NCBI GenBank assembly: GCA_030018275.1
Contig: JASEGB010000006.1
Span: 1 to 64,000 of the forward strand
Length of the DNA: 64,000 nt
Reading direction: 5' to 3'
Source of the DNA: Actinomycetota bacterium
GTDB lineage: Bacteria; Actinomycetota; Aquicultoria; Subteraquimicrobiales; Subteraquimicrobiaceae
Of this stretch, positions 10,992-20,226 are shown piece by piece (position 1 is the stretch's first letter; every line of letters begins with the position of its first letter). The notes beneath the pieces were generated by a model that worked only from the letters and a program-made list of their open reading frames with translations, was not told the origin of the DNA and did no database searches. A program made the translations under genes and the position numbers.

Positions 10992-12437
10992 ATGGCTGGA
11001 GTGTGGGAAAAGCTTAACCCGTATTGTTACAAGATATCACAGACCTACCGCAAGGGAATGCGAGTTCCCGGCATCATTTATGCCGACGATGAACTGATCC
11101 AAATGGCGGAGAGAGACAGGGCTTTAGAGCAAGTCATAAACGTGGCTTTCCTTCCGGGCATCGTAAGGGCCTCCTATGCCATGCCCGACATTCATTGGGG
11201 CTATGGATTTCCCATCGGAGGAGTGGCGGCCATGGACGTTGAAAGGGGCGTGATCTCCCCAGGCGGCGTAGGTTATGATATCAGCTGTGGTGTCAGGCTC
11301 TTAAGAACCAACCTGATCGCCAAGGATGTTTTGCCTATGATGGGACCCTTGATGCACGAACTTTCCAGGAATATCCCCAAGGGCGTGGGAAGCAGAGGCA
11401 AGATTAAGGTTAGCCGGAGGGAGATGGAAGAGCTCATGACCAAGGGTGTTAGGTGGGCCATAAGGAAGGGCTATGGTTGGGAGGAGGATGCAGAGTTCAC
11501 TGAAGAGGGAGGATGCCTTCAGGGGGCTGATCCGAGCAAGGTTAGCAGTCGAGCCTTTCAAAGAGGCTTCGATCAACCTGGTACTCTGGGGGCGGGAAAT
11601 CACTTCTTAGAGGCTCAGGAGGTCGTCGAGGTCTACGACGAGAGGTTAGCCGATGCCCTCGGCTTGCATAAGGGTCAACTTACGGTGATGATCCATTCCG
11701 GTTCCCGGGGAGTGGGACATCAAATTTGCACCGACTACATCAAGGTCATGGATAGGGCAGTTAGAGAATTTGGAATCGATTTACCCGACAGACAGCTCGG
11801 TTGCGCTCCCATCACATCCCAGGAGGGGAAGGACTACTATGCTGCCATGGCCTGTGCCGTCAATTATGCACTGGCGAACAGACATTGCCTGGCCCACTGG
11901 GTCAGACAATCCTTCGAATACATCTTCAGGAAAAGCGCTGAAGTCTTGGGGATGGGTGTGGTTTACGATGTCTCTCACAACATCGCCAAGTTTGAGGAGC
12001 ACGAAGTCAATGGCAGAAGGATGAAGCTCTGCGTGCACAGAAAGGGAGCCACCAGAGCCTTTGGGCCGGGCCATCCGGACATACCCAAGGTTTACCGAGA
12101 TATTGGACAACCCGTGATCATCCCCGGGGATATGGGGACTTGCTCCTACGTACTGGTGGGCACTACAAGGGCGATGAAGGAAGCCTTCGGATCCACGTGC
12201 CATGGGGCTGGGCGTGTTATGAGCAGGAGCAAGGCAAAGAGGCAGATTCGAGGGGATGAGCTCAAACGAGAACTGGAGGAAAGGGGAATTGTGATAGTGG
12301 CTGGGCACATTCCCCTTCTCGCGGAAGAGGCCCCTCAAGCCTACAAGGATGTGAGCAAAGTGGTGGAAATTTGCCACGGAGCCGGTCTGTCCAAGAAAGT
12401 GGTAAAGTTAAAACCGCTTGGAGTTTTGAAGGGTTAA
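10992..12437 (+). CDS. rtcB: RNA-splicing ligase RtcB (3'-phosphate/5'-hydroxyl RNA ligase)
   Basis: GTP- and Mn-dependent ligase joining RNA 3'-phosphate to 5'-hydroxyl ends. Metal ligands are visible in GYDISCGVRL, GAGNHFLE, MIHSGSRGVGH and DVSHNIAKFEEH. The guanylylated histidine is in LCVHRKGATRAF. ATG 10992 with GGGAGGG six bases upstream gives 481 residues, the usual size. A TTG at 10950 directly after archease is the alternative. No intein is present. Role here is RNA repair or tRNA healing; the window shows no target. Confidence 0.96.
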   Translation: MAGVWEKLNPYCYKISQTYRKGMRVPGIIYADDELIQMAERDRALEQVINVAFLPGIVRASYAMPDIHWGYGFPIGGVAAMDVERGVISPGGVGYDISCGVRLLRTNLIAKDVLPMMGPLMHELSRNIPKGVGSRGKIKVSRREMEELMTKGVRWAIRKGYGWEEDAEFTEEGGCLQGADPSKVSSRAFQRGFDQPGTLGAGNHFLEAQEVVEVYDERLADALGLHKGQLTVMIHSGSRGVGHQICTDYIKVMDRAVREFGIDLPDRQLGCAPITSQEGKDYYAAMACAVNYALANRHCLAHWVRQSFEYIFRKSAEVLGMGVVYDVSHNIAKFEEHEVNGRRMKLCVHRKGATRAFGPGHPDIPKVYRDIGQPVIIPGDMGTCSYVLVGTTRAMKEAFGSTCHGAGRVMSRSKAKRQIRGDELKRELEERGIVIVAGHIPLLAEEAPQAYKDVSKVVEICHGAGLSKKVVKLKPLGVLKG

Positions 12438-12456
12438 AACCATTTCAAGTAGTGTA

Positions 12457-12966
12457 ATGAGTGCTGATAGACGGACCATCATTTTCTGGATCTCCCTAAT
12501 TACCCTGGCACTTTTAATCTTGCTGGCGCCTCGTGGATGCTCAACGGTCAAGGGAAATGCCGAATTCGATTTAAAGGGGAATCTCTCCATAAATTTAACT
12601 GCCGATCAATCTATCCAGCCGAATTTGCAGAAAAGAATTCGTAGCGAACTCTTCCTCCAAGATTTCATTAGGAAGGACTGGGCCTTTGTAACCTTTTATG
12701 AGTGCAATGTAGAGGTCGATTTAACTCCCTTCCCGGTGCAGCAAAAAGCCCCGATATTTCTGGCGGTTAAGGTTCCGGGGAAAATTACTTCCTCAAATGC
12801 ACAAAGGATCGAAGGCAACACCGCCATTTGGGGTCTGAACCCAGGACATGGCTATAACCTCAAATTAACCTCGCGTCATATTCGCTGGTGGCTGATAGTG
12901 TTAGTTGCTTTATCCATTATTTCTCTGATTTCGAGCTGGTTCGCTCTTGGGAGAAGCCTAAAATAG
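12457..12966 (+). CDS. Predicted membrane protein of unknown function
   Basis: Not recognised. The 169-residue protein has an N-terminal hydrophobic segment (about 9-26) ending in LAPRGC, so it could be a signal anchor or a lipoprotein-like signal. A mostly polar, beta-rich region of about 110 residues follows, then a C-terminal transmembrane helix (about 147-166). Its last 9 bases overlap the convergent endonuclease V gene. It lies 19 bases after rtcB and may be read through from it. Confidence 0.7.
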   Translation: MSADRRTIIFWISLITLALLILLAPRGCSTVKGNAEFDLKGNLSINLTADQSIQPNLQKRIRSELFLQDFIRKDWAFVTFYECNVEVDLTPFPVQQKAPIFLAVKVPGKITSSNAQRIEGNTAIWGLNPGHGYNLKLTSRHIRWWLIVLVALSIISLISSWFALGRSLK

Positions 12967-13665
12967 GGTGGGTTGATGGAATTCTTCAGTTTTACCCCTG
13001 AGCTGGTTTGAGAAATGGTGGGCTTTGCGAGCGGGCTCCGGAAGCCGATATCCTTGACAACACTTGAGCACGAAATCCACGGCTGTGGGTAGGTCTATTT
13101 TGAATCCTATGGAAACGAAGACTGGTTCCACGTCCTCTCTCGTTCGAACCACGGCCCCTATTTCTCTCCCATTCTTTATCAGAGGGAAGACAGACCCCCT
13201 CTCCCGCCCTGGCTCATCATACTCTCCCACCAAAACTGTTTTGGCCACGCCGATGGAGGGTTTATCCAGAAGCATGCCCATATGCGTGGCAATTCCTATT
13301 CCTCTGGGATGGGCAATCCCCTGTCCATCGAACATCACCAAATCGGGCTCCCGTTCTATTTGTTCGAAAGCCTTTATTAGTGCTGGACCTTCTCGGAAGA
13401 TTAAAAGACCAGGGACGTAGGGGAAAGTTGCGGGGAGGATTGCTTCTTTCTCTTCCAATATTTGAAGCTCCGGAAAGGAGAAGATGATAACCGCTGCGTA
13501 AATCATATTTTCCCGTTTAGAATAGGAAACATCTGCTCCGGCGATCCTTTTAACGTTTGATATTTCGGGGACATTTTCCGTTACGATCCTGCTTCGCAGA
13601 TGATTTTGAATCTGCATGGCTTCCTTGGGACTCACATTCCAGGGGTGGAGCTTAAGAACTTTCAT
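12958..13665 (-). CDS. nfi: Endonuclease V (deoxyinosine 3' endonuclease)
   Basis: Cuts one phosphodiester 3' of deoxyinosine to start repair of deaminated adenine. Family motifs are present: RIAGADVSY with the catalytic Asp, YVPGLLIFREGP, MFDGQGIAHPRGIGIATH and SIGVAKTVLVG. Length of 235 residues is normal. It is on the minus strand, next to another minus-strand gene upstream, and converges on the gene at 12457. Confidence 0.96.
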   Translation of the reverse strand: MKVLKLHPWNVSPKEAMQIQNHLRSRIVTENVPEISNVKRIAGADVSYSKRENMIYAAVIIFSFPELQILEEKEAILPATFPYVPGLLIFREGPALIKAFEQIEREPDLVMFDGQGIAHPRGIGIATHMGMLLDKPSIGVAKTVLVGEYDEPGRERGSVFPLIKNGREIGAVVRTREDVEPVFVSIGFKIDLPTAVDFVLKCCQGYRLPEPARKAHHFSNQLRGKTEEFHQPTLF

Positions 13666-13739
13666 ATCCCTTCCTCAAATTCGAATTCAAAATTTCCTTG
13701 AAAGTGAAGGGGATAGATCTGCAGGAATGCTTGGGGCGG

Positions 13740-14222
13740 CTATTCTTTAAAATCCTCGGGACTGACGTGATCCAAGAATTCTCTAAATCTTTGGATCTCC
13801 TCTTCTTCCCCGGCCTCACTGACTATGGAGGCTTTTTGTATCACCTTTTCGGCGGCGAAAATGGGTACTTTCACTCGTACCGCTAAAGCGATGGCATCGC
13901 TAGGTCGGGCATCAATTTCAAAACAGCAAGAATCCCTGATTAAATGTATGCGCGCATAGAATGTTCCTTCTTTAAGATCGTTAATGACGATGCGAATTAC
14001 CTTGGCATCCAAACTTTCAATTACCGACTTTAAAAGGTCGTGAGTGAGGGGGCGGGAGGGTTTTATTCCTTGAATTTCCATGAGTATGGAAGTGGCTTCG
14101 AACTGGCCAATCCAGATGGGGAGGAATTTCTTCGCCTCTATATCTTTTAGGATTATTACCGGCTGGTTCGTTATAACATCTAAATTCACTCTATGCACCT
14201 GCATCTCCAACATAATGACCAC
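13740..14222 (-). CDS. Bifunctional nuclease family protein (DUF151)
   Basis: BFN-domain protein. It begins LEMQVHRVNLD, continues with PVIILKDIEAKKFLPIWIG and carries DARPSDAIALAVR, the most conserved block of the family. Homologues bind or cleave nucleic acids; the role here is unknown. At 160 residues it is a BFN domain plus an acidic tail (EAGEEEEIQRF). It may share a transcript with nfi, 74 bases downstream on the same strand. Confidence 0.9.
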   Translation of the reverse strand: MVIMLEMQVHRVNLDVITNQPVIILKDIEAKKFLPIWIGQFEATSILMEIQGIKPSRPLTHDLLKSVIESLDAKVIRIVINDLKEGTFYARIHLIRDSCCFEIDARPSDAIALAVRVKVPIFAAEKVIQKASIVSEAGEEEEIQRFREFLDHVSPEDFKE

Positions 14223-14330
14223 TCCAAAATTTTATATACCCAAATCGCCTCGTTATAAATCAAAGCATAGCAGAAAAAATGGTTTTTTAAAACCCTATCT
14301 TGGAAACTCGGTTCGCATCAGCACACGGTA

Positions 14331-14359
14331 TTGATATCTTCCTTTTCACCATGTACAAT
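14331..14359 (+). promoter_or_regulatory. Promoter for tRNA-Ile
   Basis: TTGATA (14331-14336) and TACAAT (14354-14359) with a 17-base spacer lie 54 bases upstream of the tRNA gene. Confidence 0.6.
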
Positions 14360-14413
14360 AAAAATCGCCAAAGAAGTACAAATGAATCTCTTGCCATCGG
14401 TTGTTGAGGTTTT

Positions 14414-14487
<74 letters not shown>

Positions 14488-14588
14488 CATTAATTTAAAT
14501 TGAGGAAAAATTATTCATCTAAATCCTACGAATTTCCCACGGGGTTTTTAAAAGGGTAAAAACGATATATGAATAGCAGATAGCTGTC

Positions 14589-14867
14589 ATGCTAAAGGAG
14601 TCAAAAGTGGAGGTACTAAGGGTCTCATCAAAATCGAATCCAAATTCTGTAGCAGGGGCCTTAGCTGCAGTGTTGCGAAAGAACGGAGTAGCTGAGATTC
14701 AGGTTATTGGGGCAGGGGCACTCAATCAGGCAATAAAAGCCGTCGCTATCGCCAGGGGTTTTGTTGCCCCAAGTGGACTCGATCTCATTTTTCTTCCCGC
14801 CTTCGCTGATGTTGAAATAGACGGAGAAGAGCGAACCGCCATTAAAATCCGCATTGAATCCCGCTAA
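14589..14867 (+). CDS. spoVS: Stage V sporulation protein S family
   Basis: A 92-residue SpoVS/Alba-fold protein: VEVLRVSSKSNPNSVAGALA, then IQVIGAGALNQAIKAVAIARG and a GLDLIFLPAFADVEIDGEE tail. In Bacillus it affects late sporulation and septation. The family also occurs in non-sporulating Thermus and Actinobacteria, so it does not prove sporulation. It stands alone between tRNA-Ile and the next gene. Confidence 0.95.
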   Translation: MLKESKVEVLRVSSKSNPNSVAGALAAVLRKNGVAEIQVIGAGALNQAIKAVAIARGFVAPSGLDLIFLPAFADVEIDGEERTAIKIRIESR

Positions 14868-14983
14868 AAATATTCCATGGATTTTAATTCAAAAGCAAGC
14901 CAAGGCAAAGCATACGGTGTGACTCTTTTTTATTTTTAAGAAGGGCTTAAGGCTTGAGCGAGGAAAAATAAGGCAATTAACCT

Positions 14984-15427
14984 TTGGAGTGGGTGGTTCC
15001 TTTGCAGGAAAAATTTTACAATAAAGTTATCGAGAAGACCAAAACTATAGTAAGAATCATGGAGTTATTGGTTGCATGCCTTTTGATTTTGATGATTCTT
15101 CTTGGCTTAAGCTACTTAGTGGTCAAACTGACGGAATACTTTGGAACCCATTTCTATTTGACTTCTTTTGAAATCCATTCCATGCTCGATGTGGTTCTAG
15201 CAATCTTCATAGTAATAGAGCTGTTCCGAATCACGATAGCCTATGCAGATGAAAGGGAAGTATTGCCAACTGTACTTGAGGCTGTCTTTGTGGTCGTTGC
15301 CCGAAAGGTGGTATTGTATGAATTTAAGACCGAAAAGCTTGTTGGGGCAATCGCTTTGGCTCTTTTGCTCATCCCAGTAGTTCTGGCTTATTTTCTATTA
15401 TGGAAGAGAGAGCACAAGGAACATTGA
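14984..15427 (+). CDS. PsiE-like four-helix membrane protein
   Basis: The 147-residue protein has four predicted membrane helices (about 26-48, 61-79, 95-108 and 120-140). Between helices is the PsiE-type motif LFRITIAYADERE. PsiE family proteins were named for phosphate-starvation induction in E. coli; their function is unknown. The start is uncertain between TTG 14984, GTG 14993 and TTG 15002; the last has a GGAG/GGGTGG stretch upstream. Confidence 0.75.
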   Translation: MEWVVPLQEKFYNKVIEKTKTIVRIMELLVACLLILMILLGLSYLVVKLTEYFGTHFYLTSFEIHSMLDVVLAIFIVIELFRITIAYADEREVLPTVLEAVFVVVARKVVLYEFKTEKLVGAIALALLLIPVVLAYFLLWKREHKEH

Positions 15428-15513
15428 ACCGATTAAAGCGCGACATTTGGCACCGTGTCCCGTCCCGTTGCCGAAAGGATCGACAGGCAGCCTCTAAAAA
15501 AGGAGGGTTGCAA

Positions 15514-15585
15514 TGGGACCCCGAGAAGTGCCCAGCCTGTGGATATCCTCGGACATATTATGAACTTCTATGTGAAAATTATTGA
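15514..15585 (+). pseudogene. Rubrerythrin C-terminal fragment
   Basis: The frame encodes WDPEKCPACGYPRTYYELL followed by CENY and a stop. This resembles the rubredoxin-like end of rubrerythrins (PEKCPVC...AYFE...ENY). Upstream of 15514 there is no diiron ferritin-like domain, and only one of the usual Cys pairs is left. I read it as the tail of a deleted gene for peroxide defence. The rest of 15428-15722 holds nothing recognisable. Confidence 0.5.
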
Positions 15586-15722
15586 TATTTTAGGTGAGGC
15601 AATTCGAAAGCTTGACGAGAGGAATTTGGAGCGCTATTCTTGGTTTGCACAATGTGAGCTCTCATGATTCTTGAAAATCATCTCTATTTTTGATTAAGTT
15701 TTCAGAGAAAGGATGGGCAAAA

Positions 15723-16280
15723 GTGAGAGTTGTTTTGAAGCGAAAATCTCCCGCTGACGTAGAAAAAGGAGAACAAAAATGGGCTGATCTTGATTTGGAA
15801 GCAGGATTTCTTTATTGGGAAGAAGTTGGAAAAAGAGCAAGAGAGCAGGGATTAAAAAGGCAAGCATACTTGGCAAAGAAGGAAATTAAGAGAATCGTAG
15901 AAGAGAATAGCAGACTTCTTACGCAAGAAAAATTTGAGCGGTTCTTAAGAGCTAATAAAGTTAAATATGTCGCCTGCGATAAAAAAGTAGCTGAAGATTT
16001 TGATAAAGCAATATGGGAGTACAAATTCTGGGGGCAGATACCAAATTGGCTAAAGACGGTTATTTCCTGTAGTGTTTTGGGAATTTTTTACTCTGTAGCT
16101 ATTGGATCACGCCTTACCTCCTGTTATCAATATATGCCTCTTGAAACTTTTACCGAACCAATGCCTACTCAGGCGCTTGAAATTTTAGAGCTCGTAAAAG
16201 AAGTTCCGGACACAGGTATTATTGAGCGCATAGCTCTCTTTGAGGTTGTAAAAAACACCCAGACCCAATTCTTGCTATAA
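15723..16280 (+). CDS. Hypothetical protein with lysine-rich helical N-terminus
   Basis: Not recognised. The protein is about 185 residues from GTG 15723, which follows AAAGGA at 9 bases; TTG 15690 is an upstream alternative. The N-terminal 100 residues are charged and helical. A hydrophobic segment near residues 115-132 (WLKTVISCSVLGIFYSVAIG) could be one membrane helix. The rest is short and acidic. It lies between a gene fragment and an integration site, so it may be foreign or decaying. Confidence 0.5.
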   Translation: MRVVLKRKSPADVEKGEQKWADLDLEAGFLYWEEVGKRAREQGLKRQAYLAKKEIKRIVEENSRLLTQEKFERFLRANKVKYVACDKKVAEDFDKAIWEYKFWGQIPNWLKTVISCSVLGIFYSVAIGSRLTSCYQYMPLETFTEPMPTQALEILELVKEVPDTGIIERIALFEVVKNTQTQFLL

Positions 16281-16491
16281 AAGTTGCGGGTAAATGGTAT
16301 AGTCTCTACCAATGGTAATTTTTCTAAAGGAGGTCACAGGCGGGGGGCTACCTTTGCACGGTACAGGTCGCCTCAGGCGGATCATTTCCACCAGTTCTTT
16401 CCAGTGAGCCGAGAACAGTAAAGAGTGAGTATTCAAAGATAAAGGAGTTAAAAACTTCTAACTGCTAACTAATAATAGTAATATTAAATAT
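16281..16491. other. Intergenic stretch before tRNA-Ala
   Basis: A strong AAAGGAGGT ribosome-site-like word occurs near 16326-16334 without a start codon at usable distance. I see no gene, known riboswitch or terminator here. Confidence 0.4.
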
Positions 16492-16564
16492 GGGGATGTA
16501 GCTCAGTTGGGAGAGCGCCGCCCTTGCAAGGCGGAGGTCGGCGGTTCGAATCCGCTCATCTCCA
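16492..16564 (+). tRNA. tRNA-Ala(TGC), integration target
   Basis: Acceptor GGGGATG pairs with CATCTCC (one G-T), the anticodon loop is CTTGCAA with TGC, and the T arm is GGCGGTTCGAATCCGC. CCA is not encoded. The 3' half from 16523 is repeated exactly at 20542, marking it as the attachment site of the element downstream. The tRNA itself stays intact. Confidence 0.97.
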
Positions 16565-16567
16565 CTT
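16523..16567. repeat. attL: 45-bp direct repeat (tRNA-Ala 3' half)
   Basis: Identical over 45 bp to 20542-20586. It covers the anticodon to the 3' end of tRNA-Ala plus three bases. The integrase stop codon begins at the next base. Confidence 0.9.
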
Positions 16568-17710
16568 CTATTTTGGCAGGTTAGGTGGTATATTTTGAGT
16601 CGGAAGGTTGTTTTGGAGTTTCCATTTTTTATGATTTGCTAATATTTTGCTAACAGGTGTCCCAAAAACTGCACTTTCAAGCCTTTCTCCGGCTCCACAT
16701 TGCACCTCAGGCATCAGATGTCCGTACCTATCCAAAGTCGTCTTGGCCGATGAGTGGCCAAGCTGGCTTTGGATGAATTTAAGGTTTTCCCCTTGGGCAA
16801 TAAGGATGGAAGCATAAGTATGCCTGAGGTCGTGGAATCTGATCCTCCTCAAACCAGCCTGTCTTAAGGCGGGCAGGAAGTGGCGGTTTATGACATTCCT
16901 GGGATCAGCTAACTTACCTTCCTCGTTTGGAAATACCAGGTCGAGCTCAGAAAGCGGACAGGAGAGTTTATGCTTCTTAAGCACCTTTAGGAGGGTCGGT
17001 GATGCAACTAAGGCTCTCTTAGAGGCTCTGGATTTTGGTTCCGCTAAGCGTCCCAAAGAGACCTGCCGTCGAACGTGGATGTGGCCCGTTTCCCCAATTA
17101 ATGTCACTCCACTTCAGTGCCAGAAGTTCCCCTAATCTCATACCTGTTAAAGCCGCTGTTAAAAAGAACGGATAATACTTTTTGTCCACAGCCTTTAAAA
17201 ATGCCTGAAGCTCCTCTATGGTAAGGTAATCCATCTCCTCTTCCTCTGCTGGGGGAGCATCAACGCGATCAGCCGGATTCTGAGCGAGGTACCCCCAAAT
17301 AACCGCCCTTTTGAGCAAGCTTTTGAGCAACCGGAAATGCTTGAGAATGGACGCCGGTTTAAGCCTTGTCCACTTTCCTTTAGCACTCAAATACTCTTCT
17401 ATCAGTCGCGGATTTATCTCCGTTAGGTTGAATTCACCAAAGTGAGGATTTAGGTGGAGCCTAATGATATCGGAGTAGCGTCTGTAGGTTGATTCTCGCA
17501 CCCTGTGTTCCGCATAATCCCTCAGCCACTTCTCCGCAAACGCCTTGAAGGTTATCTCATTTAAGTCTTGATAGGTTCCCCTACTTACTTCACCTAAGAC
17601 CTGGATGAGGACACGTTCGGCATCCTTCTTCCTGGGGCCTATGGCTTTCCAGCCACGCGATAGACGATGTAGTAATTCTTACCACGCTTGATAATACATC
17701 CCCTGGCCAT
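16568..17710 (-). pseudogene. Tyrosine-type integrase, two frameshifts
   Basis: Phage-type site-specific recombinase. From ATG 17710 the product begins MARGCIIKRGKNYYIVYRVAGK and hits TAG at once; the frame changes near 17641-17648 and continues IGPRKKDAERVL. A second shift lies in a run of four G near 17094 (INWG/GETGHIHVRRQ). The SAM-like core-binding domain and catalytic domain are otherwise complete: TGMRLGELLALK, HDLRHTYAS, LGHSSAKTTLDRYGHLM. The stop codon touches the attL repeat. Sequencing error is possible, but two independent shifts favour a dead gene. Confidence 0.88.
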
Positions 17711-17772
17711 CTCTTCACCTCCTCTCTTCCTTCTTTCTATGTTTTGGGGGCCTTCCCCTCTTACCTGGGACT

Positions 17773-18027
17773 CTACCCGCAACCACGTTCTCGCAGCTCA
17801 ATCCCCTCCCCCGCCCCCTCCCCTGGAAATTTGCGGGTCTCGAACGGAAAATTTCCAGGTGGGACTCCCTTATTTGCATTATATTTCGCAGTTTTAGATG
17901 GGCTCTCAGCAGAGTTGAGATCGCCTTCCTTGGGGATTACGTCAACATCTCGGAGGGGGCGCCTACTCCTTGGGATAGGATTCTTATCCCGTGGTTTTGT
18001 GATTATTTCCCCAAGAGGTGCACGCAT
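17773..18027 (-). CDS. Possible small protein upstream of the integrase (weak)
   Basis: An 84-codon frame on the integrase strand, charged and proline-rich (LRDVDVIPKEGDLNSAESPSK), with no recognised family. Its position would suit an excisionase or a small accessory protein, but there is no HTH signature and a frame on the other strand covers the same bases. Low confidence that it is expressed. Confidence 0.2.
   Translation of the reverse strand: MRAPLGEIITKPRDKNPIPRSRRPLRDVDVIPKEGDLNSAESPSKTAKYNANKGVPPGNFPFETRKFPGEGAGEGIELRERGCG
17822..17859. repeat. 11-bp inverted repeat in the element
   Basis: CCTGGAAATTT (17822-17832) and AAATTTCCAGG (17849-17859) are perfect complements around a 16-base loop, about 110 bases upstream of the integrase start. 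It could be a recombinase accessory or operator site, or a hairpin. Confidence 0.55.
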
Positions 18028-18067
18028 TTACGTCCACGTCTCAGAGATAAATAAGATCAGTGTGTAA

Positions 18068-18444
18068 ATACCTCGCTAGGGCGCATCCAAAGCTTTTAGA
18101 GACGAGAAAATGGGTGGGTTAATGGTTTTATACCCACCCCATTGGGGAGTGGGGGGACAGCGCTGTAATCTTATCTCCAAGGAGAATGTGAGTATCTCCG
18201 GCACCGCCGGTGGTACCCCTCGGCTTCAGCACCGACCCAGGGAAAATCGAAGCCCAGATTTGCTCCCTAAGCTCTTGAAATATGTGGATAGGCGCTAAAC
18301 CATTGGTCTTTTCAGAAATCAGCTCAGATGGCTCATTGATGATTCATCTACCTGGGCAAACTCTAAAAACACTCAGGTAAGGATTAGAGAGCGGATTGCT
18401 AGAAGGAAAATGAAGCGCCGTGTCGAAATCTAATTCCAATCAAA
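18068..18444. other. Leader region of the SLH protein gene
   Basis: No gene is seen. A short GC hairpin around CCACCCCATTGGGGAGTGG (about 18137-18155) is present. No known riboswitch was recognised, and no good ribosome site precedes ATG 18445. Confidence 0.35.
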
Positions 18445-20190
18445 ATGAGAAAATCGATTTTGGGAGGGAAAAGGTATCTAGCTTTGCTTGTCATCAGCAC
18501 CCTTATGCTCACTTTAATCCCCATCTCGCCTGCCGCTGCCACGGAGGTAAGTGGAGAAATCACCAAGGATACCACTTGGACCGTAGCTGGTAGTCCTTAC
18601 ATCGTGACGGATGATGTATTCGTGGAAAACGGAGCCACCCTAACCATCGAGCCTGGGGTAGAGGTTAAGTTCAATAGAGGGGCAGGTGAAAAGCTATTTT
18701 CTCTACGGATTGGTTCAGTAGGAGGAGGAACTCTCATCGCCGATGGTACTTGGGATGACCCCATCATATTTACCTCAAACCGACCCTATCCAGTACCAGG
18801 GGATTGGGATTGTATCTTTTTTGGCGATTCAAGCGTGGACGCGAAGTGCATTGTGGATAACTGTATAATTGAATATGCCTCGCATGGCATCCACTGTGAT
18901 CGCTCTTCTCCAACCATTAGCAATAATCTCCTTATGAAGACCAAATATTATGGTGTTTGTTGCGATGGGGCTTCCCCAAAGATCACGGACAACGTGATTT
19001 TTGACAATAGAGGCGGCATCGATTGCTCTTATTCCAGCCCAACCATCACTGGCAATATGATTACTACAAACCGCGGTTTCGGCATCAGCTGTATGGAAGC
19101 TGAACCATTGATTGAAGGAAACATCATCTCAGATAACGATTCCTCCGGCATCGATCTATCATTCAACTCCGATGCCACGATTATAAACAACGAGATAGTT
19201 GGCAATGGGTACGGCATCGGCTGCAGCTATTCATCTCCAGGCATCGTCAATAACACCATCGCCGACAACTCCAATAGTGGCATCTGGTGCACATATTACG
19301 CTTTTCCATATATAGTAAATAATATTATTACCGGAAATGATTGGGGGGGAATTTATTGCTATGCTACTTCCTTCCCCTCCACCATCGGCTTTAATGATGT
19401 CTGGGGCAACGGTTATGATTACGATGGTTGTTCGCCCGGTTACGGAGATATCTCAGCCGATCCTCAATTTGTGGATGCGGGGTTTGGAGATTATCACCTT
19501 CGGTTCGGCTCCCCTTGCATTGATGCGGGAACAAATGCTAGAGCGCCGGGTGTTGATTTGGAGGGTAACCCTCGCCCCTATGATGGAGATGGCGATGGTG
19601 TTGCCACCGTGGATATGGGTGCATATGAATACTCTGGGTTCATTCCACCTGCGGAACCCACATTCCCCGATGTTCCCAGCGACTTCTGGTCCTATTTTGA
19701 GATAGAATTCATGGTATATCAGGGAATAATCTCCGGCTATGCCGATGGGCTCTTCCGCCCGGCTGATCCAGTGTTCAGGTCCCAGTTCACAAAGATGCTC
19801 GTGAACTCCCTGGGATTTCCCACGGATACTAGTGGAGGGCCACATTTCACCGATGTCCCTCCGGATCATTGGGCTTATGATTTCATAGAGACCGCCTACA
19901 ACAATGGGATAGTACAGGGTTACGGAGATGGAAGATTCGGTCCCGAGGATTTGGCAACCAGGGCTCATCTTGCCACAATGCTGGTCAGGGGACTGGAAAT
20001 AGCTCCAAACATGCAATACCAAGGATACTTCCCCGATGTGCCAGAAGATCACTGGGCGTGGCAGTACATAGAGACAGCCTATGAGGAGGGCATAGTCAGG
20101 GGTTATGGTGATGGAAGCTTTGGGCCGGAACAGATTGTGAGAAGGGATCAGACCGCCGTGATGATCTATAGGGCAATATTCGGACCTTAA
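18445..20190 (+). CDS. Secreted right-handed beta-helix protein with three SLH domains
   Basis: Residues 1-33 form a signal peptide (KRYLALLVISTLMLTLIPIS, then PAAA). Residues about 50-330 hold NosD/pectate-lyase-like parallel beta-helix repeats (NNxI, SPTITGNMITTN, PGIVNNTIADN). Three S-layer homology domains follow: FPDVPSDFWSYFEIEFM, FTDVPPDHWAYDFIETAY and FPDVPEDHWAWQYIETAY, each with a GYADG/GYGDG turn. SLH domains bind pyruvylated wall polymer, so it sits on the cell surface. The catalytic or binding target is unknown. It is the only sizeable cargo of the tRNA-Ala element. Confidence 0.92.
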   Translation: MRKSILGGKRYLALLVISTLMLTLIPISPAAATEVSGEITKDTTWTVAGSPYIVTDDVFVENGATLTIEPGVEVKFNRGAGEKLFSLRIGSVGGGTLIADGTWDDPIIFTSNRPYPVPGDWDCIFFGDSSVDAKCIVDNCIIEYASHGIHCDRSSPTISNNLLMKTKYYGVCCDGASPKITDNVIFDNRGGIDCSYSSPTITGNMITTNRGFGISCMEAEPLIEGNIISDNDSSGIDLSFNSDATIINNEIVGNGYGIGCSYSSPGIVNNTIADNSNSGIWCTYYAFPYIVNNIITGNDWGGIYCYATSFPSTIGFNDVWGNGYDYDGCSPGYGDISADPQFVDAGFGDYHLRFGSPCIDAGTNARAPGVDLEGNPRPYDGDGDGVATVDMGAYEYSGFIPPAEPTFPDVPSDFWSYFEIEFMVYQGIISGYADGLFRPADPVFRSQFTKMLVNSLGFPTDTSGGPHFTDVPPDHWAYDFIETAYNNGIVQGYGDGRFGPEDLATRAHLATMLVRGLEIAPNMQYQGYFPDVPEDHWAWQYIETAYEEGIVRGYGDGSFGPEQIVRRDQTAVMIYRAIFGP

Positions 20191-20226
20191 TACATATATT
20201 CCATGGGTCTAGGTGAATATATGATT

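Noticed and set aside
14589-14867. Evidence for endospore formation from spoVS
   Set aside because: SpoVS is common in non-sporulating bacteria and no other sporulation gene is in the window.
17744-18067. 107-codon frame on the plus strand inside the integrated element
   Set aside because: Low-complexity proline/serine-rich start, no ribosome site, no recognised domain, and it overlaps an equally weak frame on the other strand.
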